Below, in pieces: positions 1-11,190 of a stretch of DNA of 64,000 bases. The notes beneath the pieces were generated by a model. That model did not search any database, was not told the DNA's origin, and saw nothing but the letters and a program-made list of their open reading frames with translations. The DNA comes from Flaveria trinervia (lineage: Eukaryota; Streptophyta; Magnoliopsida; Asterales; Asteraceae), in the NCBI GenBank assembly GCA_025506515.1, contig CM046452.1, forward strand, positions 69,461,580 through 69,525,579, written 5' to 3'. Made by a program: the position numbers and the translations under genes. Position 1 is the stretch's first letter. The number at the start of each line of letters is the position of its first letter.

Positions 1-600
1 TCGGGAATAACTGTAGTAAGTGACAGTCACTGAATCTTGGATGGTGTGAGAATGTGAGTGATGCTGGAGTGATAAGTTTAGCATATGGATGTCCTGATCT
101 ACAAGCTCTTGATTTGTGCGGTTGTGTGCTTATAACAGGTGACTTTCATTTGGTAATAATGTAGATCTTTGAATAAAACGACTTAGAAGGTACTGATAAC
201 CAAATATATTTCTTGGACCCAAACGCGATTTAACTTTGTGGGTGATACTGCAGACGAGAGTGTGATCGCTTTGGCAACCAAGTGCCTGAATCTACAATCT
301 CTTGGTTTATACTACTGTCAAAACCTAACAGACCGAGCAATGTATGCTTTAGCTCACAGCCGATCTAGAAGACACCAGGTACACGAGTCTGTTAAAATAC
401 AAGGACTCAGGAACCTGAATATCAGCCAGTGCACTGCTCTAACACTGCCAGCGGTCCAGGCACTGTGTGACTCTTGTCCTTCCCTTCACACATGTCCAGG
501 AAGGCATTCTCTAATCATAAGTGGGTGTTTGCATCTAACCTCAGTTCGTTGCGCCTGTGGGTTTCAATCACACCGTCATGTCAACACACGTTCTCATTGA
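1..600 (+). CDS. SKP2A: 3' end of an F-box/LRR protein gene, SKP2A/SKP2B type (partial, with a possible nonsense codon)
   Basis: Two exons are visible: 1-138 and 254-600, joined across a GT-AG intron (139-253) within the codon for Asp in the motif CVLITDESV. The translation has leucine-rich repeats with the spacing of plant SKP2A/SKP2B, the substrate-recognition subunit of an SCF ubiquitin ligase that targets cell-cycle factors in the nucleus. Recognisable pieces are SLNLGWCENVSDAG, LAYGCPDLQALDLCGC, LGLYYCQNLTDRAMYALAHS, NISQCTAL and the Cys-rich tail ending at the TGA at 598-600. The N-terminal F-box lies outside the window. Oddity: codon 21-23 is TGA in frame between GNNCSK and QSLNLGW, where a Leu codon is expected. 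Unless an unusual splice site (AG at 25-26) starts the exon, this truncates the protein. I cannot separate SKP2A from SKP2B. Confidence 0.78.
139..253 (+). other. Intron of the SKP2-like gene
   Basis: It begins with GT after ATAACAG and ends with CTGCAG. Removing it restores the reading frame across the conserved CVLITDESV motif. It is 115 bp long and AT-rich, as expected of a plant intron. Confidence 0.8.
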
Positions 601-2440
601 CTGACTGACTCCGGTCCCTTTGGGTAAGTAATTTACGTATTGGATGGATTTTTGGTTGGTTGTAAATATGATGCAACTAAAAGTTAACTATATAATATAA
701 AAGCTTTTCAAGTAAAAGTTGTCAATATAGCTGAACAAAATTTTGGTTATTGAATTATATACTTACCCCAGAAAATAGAAATTAAAACCTGCAAAGAGAT
801 CCAAGATTAAACCAAATAACCTGTTTTATGAAATATCTTCCGAGTAAGGTTGTTAATTTGTGAGCTTGAGGTTATGAGCTGCACAAAGTGTAAGTTAAAA
901 CTGTGTATATTAGATTGCAAAGTGATCCGTTTCCTCCTAGACTCCTATGCAAATTGAGAATTAAGTTATGTACTCTCTGAGATTGGTTTATGAAAGCCAA
1001 ATTGGAAACTTGAACCAAGAAAAATATTTTCTAAAATTTAAATAATGGTTAATTTGGTTTGGATCGAAACGATTTTGACAAAAATGGGTTCAACTTTCTT
1101 GTTTTGTTACACAGGATGAAGTTAATTTAATGAAAACGGGTAGATCTCAAGAATACACTAAGATTTTAGTTGTTCTGTGCGTACATTACAACACCATTTT
1201 ATCTATAAAAGTGCCGGAGTATGTAGTTTCACAAGTCAATCTAGGTTTTCAATCTTCTAAAATAGTTTTTTGATTTAGAAGCAACAAACACTGTAATAGT
1301 TAGGTTTTAATTTAGTTGTAAAATAGTTTTTTTTTATTAAATTGTAAACCGAACGAAACAAGATACTGGAGATCGAAGACAGAGGAAGCAGACGCAAAGA
1401 TGGTGATCATGGATCAAGTGGACGCGACAAGATGAAGCTTTTATTTTCCGCCCCCTTCACCCTTTTAGTTCTCGTTCATTTGCTCAAACAAAACCAAACA
1501 AATTTTACTTAGTGGCTCAATTTATTTTATCTTGTGGTTGTTTAATCATTTAGGGTAAATAATTATATGCATAGCATATATTAAATAGAATATTTTTAAA
1601 TATAACGACACACGGTCATAAAACGACAAGGTAATTATTATCGGTTTTTAATCAACTATGAAGAGAAAATTATATAAAAGGGAGTTTTCATGTAAAAGCT
1701 AAGACATGGCTTTGAACGATACAAAAAAATAAATAGTTTAATTTATAGAATCTTAAATTGATAAAAGTTTAATCATCCTAGTTTTAAACAACGTGTTAAA
1801 AATTTAAATCACGTCAAGGTGATTCAATTTATCAAGAATGGATTAAAATTATACGACTTGTCTTATGCAACAAGTTGTCTAAAATGTTTTTAGATCCGTA
1901 TCAATAATTTAAAACATCCAAATCAAACCCTAATTAGAATCGATAATTTAAGCTATCCAAGATTAGAACACTCCAACTGATCTATCCAAACCCCTTGGTG
2001 TTAGCGATAACACTTCATCCGGGACTATAGTTTCGGTGGAGGTACAACTGCGATTCCTATGCAAGATAGGCTAGTTTTGGCAGTTCTTGATCCAAGGAAA
2101 AATATCGCTAAAAGAAGTTTAAGTGAGTGTAGTGGGCTTACACGTACAAATGCTAGACAACACTCGTCTTGCGCCCAAACTAACTATTGTGTAATGGACA
2201 CAAATCGGTAACCATTACCTACCTACATGATTGGCAGAGAGTGCTTAGCTATTCATTGAGTTTATATTGAGTTATGGTTAAACGAAATCTCATTCCGTCA
2301 ATTTTTGCAATTGTGTCATATATCAATTAATGTGATTAAGCATTAAAATACTAAAACTAGTTGTGAATTATTTTTTTTTATAGATGTCTAATAACGCTTT
2401 CCACTCCTCTGTCTTTTCCCTTAAGTCCATTTTAGGAAAA
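601..2440. other. 3' flank of the SKP2-like gene and AT-rich intergenic DNA
   Basis: After the stop codon there is AT-rich sequence with several possible poly(A) signals. I see no convincing coding region, RNA gene or repeat. The last few hundred bases (about 2,000-2,440) may be the leader or LTR of the Copia remnant that follows, but no primer-binding site or LTR end can be recognised there. Confidence 0.5.
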
Positions 2441-3190
2441 AAAAACTCTCAACATCTTCAATTTCATGGATTGTCACCGCAACACGAAAATCGTTTTTAC
2501 GACATAAAGAAAAAAAATATTCTTGAGAATCCAATCCCATATGAACCTACCACTTAGGCGGGCATTGCTAGCCATTGTGATTAAGAACTTTAGACGAATC
2601 TGAAATGTCTGATAGCATATGAGATGAGGGAGCAACAGAAACAGATGTTCAAATAGCAAGCTCGCAATGAGCGATTCGAAGTGATAAGAGTTCAATTGGA
2701 TGTTGCATGTAGGAGGGTTCATATGCCAACGCTAACATGTTGAAAATAAAGAGTTATGTTGATTTACTAGCATGACTAGAATCTCTCTTAAGTGATAAGT
2801 TTTCATGGGATATCATCCTCAACTTATTCCCCGAGTCATATGACCAGTTCATCTTGAATTATAATATAAATGGCTGGAATAGGTCTATCTTAGAGTTGCA
2901 TATGATGCTTAAAACTGTCAAGGTGAATATATGGGGTAAGAATGGTTCTATGCTGATGAATAACGAGGGTCAAGTTGAGAACCTCAAGCCAAAATAAATT
3001 CAATGAGCACAAGCTAGGCAATAACAATGAAGTTTCCACTAAGAAGAAGCTGCTAAAAGGTGCTAGGTGTTTTAACCACTAAAAGATAAATTGTCTTCAG
3101 TATCTGGTTGAACTAAAGTAGAAAAGATTTTTTTGTAGTTGAATCCTTAGGTATATTTGTTATTGAAATCATTTCTTTCTCTAGCAAATC
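2440..3190 (+). pseudogene. Old Copia gag remnant (Cop1)
   Basis: Read in several frames, this stretch resembles Copia gag. An MFK-QARNERFEV-like segment lies near 2,640-2,690. A segment like ILNLFPESYDQFILNYN, then ELHMMLKTVK, lies at 2,815-2,925. A ruined CCHC zinc knuckle lies at 3,060-3,120, followed by GIFVIE (about 3,150-3,170), the usual linker before Copia protease. Many stops and frameshifts are present, so it cannot encode Gag now. The matching downstream half (integrase to RT) lies at 11,880-13,545, so the Sir-B element between them looks like an insertion. The sequence type differs from the Sirevirus-like elements in the rest of the window. Confidence 0.72.
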
Positions 3191-3195
3191 CTTAA

Positions 3196-3716
3196 GTTTT
3201 CAAAAATGCTGTATATTGCTCTCAAATTCCTTACAAGTGTTTACAAAGCATAAAGTTTTTTTAAAAGATACAAAGGATCTAAGATACTTTATACTACATC
3301 TTACAGCCAACCATACTTTGAGGGCCAGCTGGTTACATGATATAAACAACAAGAAAATCAATGTAAAGTCAAAAGGTAGATTGACTTTTGACTATTGACT
3401 ATAATATGCCATAGCTCAAATCCTAATATATTACAAAAATGATAAAAGTACATAAAATAGATAGCAGCAGACTCAAGACCTCAATGTATAGTTTTACCAA
3501 AAGCATGGACCTTTCACCAACTTGTGAAAGTTGGTGAGTCAAACAGAGTTGCAGCGGAAAGATGGTTCAACTTTATGGTAAAAGGTACATTATATAAAAC
3601 ATATACTCAAAAGTCTTTGGAAGAAATTTGTCTTCATGAGTTGGCTTCGGAAGACTTCATATCTGGCTTTGGAAGATATTGGTCTTGACATCGGAAGACT
3701 TCATGCCTTTCTTCAT
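3196..3716 (-). repeat. Left (3') LTR of Sir-B, truncated at its inner side
   Basis: It aligns by eye to 11,207-11,735: shared runs include CCATACTTTGA, CATGGACCTTTCACCAACTT and GAAAGTTGGTGAGT. It carries copies of a CTTCGGAAG-type motif at 3,640-3,712. The inner 60 bp or more seen in the right copy are missing, and the extra ORF runs directly into it. Confidence 0.75.
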
Positions 3717-6700
3717 AAGATGGTGAGGATCATTCAGACTTTCAAATTGTCTTCTCATCTCAAAGAGATCATGCAGAGGTAGATTGAACATGTCTTGCCA
3801 TGTGTAGACATCTTCATTACCTTGATCTCTGATCATATACCATCTCTCTAGATTAGTAGTATAAGTCCAGGATAAGATGGGTCTTTCTGATGTTAGGGGA
3901 TCTACTTGGATTGGAGTTGGTGGAGCTTCCTCTTGTTGCACATCCTGGGGATGTTCTGGCTCATCCTGAGGTTTGGAGATGGATGCTCTTTTCTTCTTCT
4001 TCTTAGACTTTGGTTTAGAAGCCATCCTTTTTCTCCTCTTTACACCTTTTAACTAAGAAGACTAGTCTGCAGCACCTTATTGATCATCTTTGTCTTTCTC
4101 AGTTGGGTTTTCCTCTTTCACAAGTTTAGATTGAGAGGGGACAAAACCTTATTATGGATCAGAAGACGAAACTTGCTGAGATTCAGCAAGAGGTCTAGAT
4201 TGTGTTGTCTCAAATGGTTCAACCTTTACCTCCACTTCTTGAGGGACCTAACTTGGTAGGGAGTGTAAGTAAACAAGTTCCCCTCTTTTGATCTTCTGCT
4301 TGATCACCCTAATATGCTCATCCATAGTGGATAGAGACATAGGGACAAGTCTCTTTCCGGAGAATCCATATAGCTTCAAAAAGCTCATCATCCTCTTCCT
4401 ATCAGCAAACTTCTTTTGACTCTTCTGGATGATGGCTTTTGTCTTGTAAGCTTCTTCCCTCATCTTCCTCTTTGTTGCTTTTCTTTCTTTGAGCACTTCA
4501 AGTTCAACTTGCTTGAGATACTCAAACTCAATGTACTCAAAGGACAAGGGAAGAAATGTATCTGCTTGATAGAGACCCGTGGCACTCAGGTAGTTGATCA
4601 TGTTAGTCCTATCATTTTCTTTATCTACCTAAGGTTCTTATGGAGCCACAGTCTCCTATACAGGATTTTCATGAACTGGTGAGAGAGTAGGAACATGTTT
4701 GTAGAGACTTTTCAGTCTCTTTTCTTTCTTAATTCCGAAGAAGCAATCTTGCATCCCTTTCTCCTTACTCTCTCTTGACAATTCCATGTCAGCCAATTTA
4801 TCCAGTTCTTCTAAGGGGAAGGAGATAATATTATCAATATTATAGTTCCTGGTCTGTAAGTAAGCAATCCTGACTGCCCTTAACTCATTATTTTAAGTAT
4901 TTGGTTTGGGAGCAATCCTAATTACAGCTTCCATGAAGCTAGCAGACCCTGTAGAGGAACTTTCTCCCCTTAGCTTCCTTTTCCTCTCTTTCTTCCTCTT
5001 TAATCTCCTCAGGAGGTATCTTCCTTTTCCCTTTGTCACTTACAGACCTTTGTGACTCAGGGTGGAGAAAGCTTTGGCCTTCATTGCTTGGAGTAGCAAG
5101 CATGCTTTGGCCAGAGAGAGGTTGAGATACACCTTCACCCGCAGGTGTCTCATCAAGGGAATGGATTTCTAAAGCAGTTGTAGGTGTGATAGGGATCTCA
5201 GGTTCTATCACTGGGCCTTCAGTCAAGGTTTTCCCTTTAAAGCTAATCTCAAGGTTTGCCTCAACATCCAGTTGACCAATGACATTGCCTGATTGCCTTT
5301 ATCTCCTTCTAAGGCTGGACTCTTCAGTAATCCTGTCTTGAATCCTTTTAGCCAACTTGTCAACTTGTCTAGATTGGCTTGGGTTGACAAGTGGCATGTT
5401 GATAAAGTCAAGACCTTCATAGTAGTTCAAGGTCTAAAAGTTAAAAACCTCTTGCTGTCCTCGAACTCTTTGAAGAATAATGGATCTTCAATCAACATCA
5501 TATATCCACCTTATGATGTAGTTAAGAGTTCTTTGAGTTGGAGATGAAACAACCCTTGGTATGCCTTCCTCAAAGAGAGTCTGAATGAAATAGTCTATAG
5601 AGTCCACATCAATGTGAACTTGAGGAAGTTGCTGAGTATGAACAACTGCAAGTGATGATGGTGATTCCTCAGTGTCCATACTCTGTGAGGAACTCCCAGG
5701 TTCTATGATTGTAATGATTTCTACCCTTTTTTGGTAGCATCACCTTCTTGCATAGGTGAGCTAGGAGTTAGGTCAATCACATCCACAAGTTCTTGTGTTC
5801 CTGGTTGAGCTCTTCTTAAAGGTCTCCAGCTAGTTTCTCCTTGAGATAAGATATCTCAAGTTGTTGATCATTGACCCTATTGTGTAAGGTAGTCACCTGA
5901 TATCCCAAGTGACTAACCTTAGAGACTAAATAGGTGCATGTTTTTGACAGTTTTTCCACTTTTAGTCTCAGATTCCCCTCTTCTTCATCAGAAGATTCAT
6001 TGGGGATGTGATAATTGGACCAAAGTCCTTAGTCTCACCACCAACATCATGTTCTTGGTTGTTGGTTTTCTCTATTCACTAACCACTTCAGATGGAGTAT
6101 CAGTGGACTGAGTTGTCATGATTAAGGTCTTAAAGATGTAATCACTTGCAGAAGTGAGAGCATCTCCCATATGGACCTCCTGAACAGGGTTAGGGAGATC
6201 CACCTCTGTGGTAGGTAGATGATGTGGGCTAGACAAGGGAGAGTCAGGAGCACTCATCTCTCTTTGAGTGGGGGAAGAGTAAAGAGACTTATGGTTCTCA
6301 CTGAATCCCAAGTCTTCATCATCATAGAAATCAAGGCTAGGGATTGGTTAGTTGAGATCTAATGGCTAGGGATGGTAACTTTCCCTTGAAGGTTATTCAC
6401 TTGAGTGTTGAGACTCAAAGTGAAGGCTTAAGGCTGTTGGGCTAGTGAGCTTATCAGGCTGAGCATGAGGAAACTCAGCACTGATTCTTGAAGATATGGG
6501 AGTGGTTTGCTCCTTAGGAGAAGTGGGAGCTCTCGTGTCCACTTCCTCTTGTGTGGGTAGTAGTATGGGGGCCTGCACAGACTAAGGAGCTTGTGTAGGG
6601 GTTCATTTGGATTTTCTTTGGTACGTGAGGGTGATTTGTGGTTGTTTTGGTGGTTGAGAGGTAGAAAGTGTGGGTTCAACACTAGCTTGTGTTGCTAGGT

Positions 6701-7490
6701 TGTCACCTTGAGAAATGAGCTCTAACATTTGGGGACAAGGGTTGTTTCTATCCTAGAGAAGCCAACAGTTGGCTTCTTCAAAATTTTAAAGATGCAGGGC
6801 TTCATCTGTCCCAATTTATGAACATTACCCGGTACCCTCAATTGTGAGCCCAGTTCACAGTTGAGAATGTGTTGAACATATCTAGGAAACATATAATATT
6901 CTAAGGAGTCCAAGTTATAAGCATATTTGTATAAACAAACTGAGAGAACCTGAAATTGATCCCCTAAACCATCCCATGCACTATGAAGGAGAGATCTGCA
7001 GGAATCTGGTCCCAGCCCCCATGCTTTTTGGACAAGCTATGGATGAACACATGAAGTAAGTACTTTCACTAGGATGAGACCTTCCCTTTCAAGAAGGTCT
7101 TGATAGAGAAAGCTCCTTCATAGCCCATCTGCTCAAAGGAGTGGTTTATAGCTTCTTTAGGAAAGGAAAATTCACCTTCCTCATCATCTAGCTAAAGGTG
7201 GGTGTTGATAATGGCTGGAGTGATAAAGATTGTCCGCCCCTACACTGTAGCAGTCAGTGCCTTCTCCCCATCCATAATGACCTCTTGACAGGTCTTCCAA
7301 AAATCAAGCAGATGATCCTCATCAAGAAGATGATCAATGGTAAGGGAGGTGAGTAGTTGGATGGAGCCAAAAATTGACAAACCTCTCAGAAATGAGGATC
7401 TTTCTCTGAATGTAACAGAGCAACCTGATTGTGTTGCCTGTGTAACTGCATGGAGAAGTTTGGGTCATTTTTGCGGTTAAGGTTGTTCAT
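3717..7490 (-). pseudogene. Sir-B extra ORF downstream of RNase H (broken)
   Basis: A long coding trace on the minus strand from a likely ATG at 7,490 (MNNLNRKND...) to about 3,717, broken by many frameshifts and stops. The N-terminal part has the pattern of the Sir-E extra ORF (a short charged start, then a D/E-rich block, then a GYEG-like block and a hydrophobic W-containing block). The middle is Ser/Pro/Thr-rich (about 5,000-6,700). A Lys-rich segment (KSKKKKKR, near 4,000) is followed by the C-terminal block ILSWTYTT...NLPLHDLFEM at 3,878-3,750, which resembles blocks in Sir-C and Sir-D. It follows a TATA-like box at 7,604-7,610 by about 115 bp. Its function is unknown; in Sireviruses a gene in this place is called envelope-like, but I see no clear signal peptide or membrane anchor. 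Confidence 0.6.
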
Positions 7491-7599
7491 TTTAGATAGC
7501 TTCGAGGTGAAGGAAATGAAGAACAAAGGCGGTTTTGGAGAATTTTGGGAATTTAAGTCTAGGAGTAAATGAAGATGATAAAGAAATAGGGGGAACCGT

Positions 7600-7612
7600 T
7601 GGGTTATATATG
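7600..7612 (-). promoter_or_regulatory. TATA-like box upstream of the Sir-B extra ORF
   Basis: On the minus strand the sequence reads CATATATAACC, 115 bp before the ATG at 7,490. A CT-rich stretch like a plant 5' leader follows it, and the CTTC-GAAG motif array precedes it. The function is inferred from position only. Confidence 0.45.
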
Positions 7613-7689
7613 AAATGATTTGAGACAAAGTTAATGAAAGAGGATAAACTTTGTAATCCAAATGTCAGTCCCACCTCTGGAAAAGTAGT

Positions 7690-8110
7690 TTGTTTTTTGC
7701 CCAAAAGTAGTTTTTTTGGAAGTCGTAAGTCTTCCGAAAGTAATTTCACTTCAGAAGTTTTGAGAAGAAAGCTTCCGAAGTCAAAATGACTTCAGAAGAA
7801 ATTTCTAAGAATTTTAGAGAATTTAGCTTCAGAAGATATTATCCTTCGAAAGTTGTAAAAACTTCTGAGAGTTAGTTATTTTCTGAAGAAAAAGGTTCTT
7901 TGAAACATACAAGTATTTAGAAACAAATTTAAGCTTTGGAAGATATGCTTGAGATTTCTTCCGAAGGTAAATGTTCTGTGAAAGTTTATTGTTTTAAAGA
8001 CTTAAATCTCTTCCAAAGATAAAAACATTTCTTCCAAAGAGATATTTTCAAAAAATATATAAAAAAATCTTCTAAAAGAATTTTACTTCCAAATTGAACA
8101 TGGGCTTATG
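7690..8110 (-). repeat. Array of CTTCSGAAG-like short palindromes (Sir-B)
   Basis: About ten exact or degenerate copies of CTTCCGAAG/CTTCAGAAG/CTTTGGAAG occur in 420 bp, at irregular spacing. The same motif is repeated in the Sir-B LTRs (3,640-3,712 and 11,645-11,755). The array lies between the RNase H stop and the TATA-like box of the extra ORF. Confidence 0.65.
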
Positions 8111-8186
8111 AATAGTGATAGATATAAACAAAAATAAGAACACACAAATTTTAGAAATAAGACATGATTAAGTTTTAAGAAAAAAA

Positions 8187-9966
8187 TTACTCAAAGTTAA
8201 TCATCCCAATAGCTGATACAAGATATTTGACAATTTGTTCATCAAAAGCTTTGGTGAATAGATCAGCATATTGTTCATTTGTGTGAATCTTGACTAGTTT
8301 GATTAAAACTTTCTCAAAGTTACCTCTAATCAAATGATACCCGATATTGATGTGTTTTGTCCTTGAGTGCTGCGTAGGACTCTCTGTGATAGAGATGGCA
8401 CTATTATTGTCTATGTGAATGAGAGTCTCCTTAAAGTTGAACCCATAGTCTAGCATCTGATTCTGAATCCAAAGCACTTGAGCACAACAACTTGCAACAG
8501 CAATGTATTCAGCTTCAGCAGTTGATGCAGAGGCACATGATTGCTTATTGGATTGCCATGAGACAATCCTACCACTAAGAAACTGACATCCCCCTAATGT
8601 AGACTTTGCAGCCATGTTGCATCCACCATAGTCACTATTTGTATATGCATACAAATTGAATCAGAATTCTTTGGATACAAAAGACCAAGTGTTAAGACAC
8701 CTTTGAGATATCTTAAAATTCTCTTGATAGTGATAAGGTGTGACATCTTATGGTTGGCTTGATATCTTGCACAAACATATGTGGCAAATATGATATCAAG
8801 CCTGCTATGTAAGGTACATAAGAAACCCAATCATAGCCTTGTAGAGGTGTTCATCCACATACTCCCCTTCAAGGTTAGGCCTAAGGGAATGGTTTTTTGC
8901 TTTAGGTGTATTAGCAGCCTTACAATCAGTCATCTTGAATCTCCTGAGTATGTTTTGAACATACTTGACTGACTTATGAAGATGCCATCTTCAACTTGCT
9001 TCACTTGAATTCCTAGAAAGAAATTGAGTTCCCCCATGGCACTCATTTCAAATTTGTCACTCATCAGCTTCTCAAAGTCTTTGCAGAGCTTTGGATTAGT
9101 TGAACCTAATATGATGTCATCTACATACACTTGAACTAGTATCAAGTCATTTCTATTCCTTTGATGAAGAGAGCTCCATATATAGTACCTTTTTGTATCC
9201 ATGCTTGCAGAGATACTGAGATAGAGTCTCATGCCACTTCTTTGGTGCTTGATGCAACCCATATAGAGCTTTATCAAGCCTACAAACATAATCAAGATGA
9301 TCAGGATCTGCAAAGCCAGGTGGTTATTTGACATACACCTCTTCATCAATCACCCCATAGAGAAAAGCACACTTGATATCAAGTTGGTAGACCTTGAAGT
9401 TCTTGGATGCAATAAAAGCTAAGAATATCCTAACAACTTCTAGTTTTGCTACAGAAGCAAAAACATCGAACTAGTCAGTTCCTTCTTCTTGTGTGTACCC
9501 TTGAACAACTAGTCTTGCCTTATTTTTGATGACAAGTCCTCTATCGTCCTGCTTATTCCTAAAAACCCATTTAGTTCCTATAGTAGTCTTCCCATGAGGA
9601 AGAGGACATAGGTTCCAAACCTTTTGTCATTTGAATTGACGCAACTCCTCTTGCATAGCTTTAACCTAACTTCCATCCTTTAGTGTCCCATCAATCTTCT
9701 TATGCTCTATCTGAGATAAGAAACAAGAGTGAAGACAAACATTTGCATCATTAGTTTGTCCTCTTGTTCTTGCCGCTGAATTAACATCTCCAATGATGTA
9801 TGTGGTAGGATGAGACTTGTGAATCCTTAGCTGAGGGATCACAACAAGTTGTTGAAAGAGAACTAAATTAGAGAAATTTAGATATGGCATTGAGGTTTCT
9901 CCCACCACATCAGCACACTTATCAAGTAAAACTTAATCCAATGAGTGTGTGACATCATTGATGTTG
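8187..9966 (-). pseudogene. Sir-B pol fragment: reverse transcriptase and RNase H
   Basis: On the minus strand, RT similarity starts near 9,900 with a QIEHKKIDGTLKDGS-like segment and continues through KNKARLVVQGYTQEEG, the LYGLHQAP block and VQVYVDDIILGS (catalytic YVDD near 9,120-9,140). RNase H occupies about 8,830-8,187: NSDYGGCNMAAKSTLGGCQF, the STAEAEYIAVASC block with its catalytic Asp/Glu region, HSRTKHINIGYHLIRG and the terminal DLFTKAF, ending at the stop at 8,187. Several frameshifts and stops split it. The order RT then RNase H and the motifs are those of Copia. Protease and integrase are absent upstream, where the sequence switches to LTR-like DNA at 9,967. Confidence 0.85.
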
Positions 9967-10691
9967 TGTAACATCCGCAATTTTTTTCCAATTATAAACC
10001 CGAAATCATTTTGAAACTTTCTCAAAATGGTAAAATTCATTATTTAAGTATGTTATTATTTAGATGATCAAACGCCAAAAATATTTTGTATAATCATGAC
10101 TATGAATTGCACTACTAAAAATTTCAAATAGTTTATCGTTACATCAATTTATAATAATAATTATACTTCATAAATTTACTATTTTATAAATTTCAAATGT
10201 TAATTATAAGTGTTAACCATTAAAACATCTAATTAAATAAAAAGATGTTACTTAAAAGATTCATTTAAAATTATAAATTGTATAAGTTATATAAATTAAT
10301 TGTTATTAAATAATTAATGAGGGTTTTAATGGTTAAGGGGCTTAAACGTTATTTTTGAAACTTAATTAACAAGCTTCTTACATAAAATGAAAAGATTTTA
10401 AAACATCAGGGACTATATGTGTAAATAACCAAAACACCTCAAACCAAATCTCCTCTACTCCCGTAAAACTGACGGTGCTCCGGCCACTTTCCGGCCGGAC
10501 TCCGGCAAGGGGTTTTCGGGAGATTTACTGCCCAAATCGAATTCCAATCGTTCCCAACCGTTTCTTGAACTTATTTTGAACTCAATGAAGGTCTTAAATC
10601 GAGTTATTACATCATGAACGGGTGTATGGTGGTCAGTAACCGATTCACATTAACCTCCAACCCGTTCGAGCATTAATACTCAATAATAATC
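9967..10691. mobile_element. LTR-like fragment inside Sir-B (first)
   Basis: It begins with TGTAACATCCGC at a sharp break from Sir-B RT. The start TGTAACAYCCG is common for plant Gypsy LTRs. The interior is AT-rich, then has a GC-rich patch (CTCCGGCCACTTTCCGGCC near 10,475). I see no coding sequence and no partner copy in the window, so it could be a solo or truncated LTR. Confidence 0.35.
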
Positions 10692-11190
10692 TGTAACACC
10701 CGGTTATTTATATATTTTGAAGGCGGCGAATGAAGAAAAGAAATAAAATCCTAAGTCGAGGGACCAGACTTGCCAACAAAAGAAAGTTGGATGAGTGGGG
10801 GTATATAAACAGAGAGGACAACCCTTACACTCTCCCCACACTCACATTTTCAGCCAACAAAAGATGAGAAGAGAGAAATGGAGAAAAGAGGAAGAAAAGT
10901 TGGTTCGGGTTGATTCGAGTGAGCAAAATCATTGAGAAGCGGGTCAAATCGAAGCTCTTCTCATTATGGTCGCTTGTGTGATTCTAGGACCCCTCCTTTA
11001 AATGTTTTTGAATGATTTGGGGCTGGAACACATCAAAAATCGGGTTTTTGAGTGTGTATGTGTGTGACCCATATGCGTATGTGTATGTGTGTGTATGATT
11101 CGTTTGAGCCTTGCTTTTAAGCTTGTGTGTGCTTGAATGGCGTTGTGGTATGCATTCATAAGGTTTAGGATGGTTGATTTGGGCTACATC
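10692..11190. mobile_element. LTR-like fragment inside Sir-B (second)
   Basis: It starts TGTAACACCCGG, similar in its first dozen bases to the fragment at 9,967 but different afterwards. It contains short GT-rich tracts (about 11,055-11,095). It ends where the right Sir-B LTR begins. No coding sequence is seen; LTR identity is a guess from its start. Confidence 0.3.

Noticed and set aside
1360..1440. Arg/Asp/Ser-coding stretch that might be an exon
   Set aside because: Too short, with no splice sites or homology that I can name; left as intergenic.
7690..8110. CTTCCGAAG motifs as heat-shock elements (as in the Arabidopsis ONSEN LTR)
   Set aside because: Heat-shock elements need alternating GAA and TTC blocks with two-base spacing; here the spacing is one or three bases, so the match fails.
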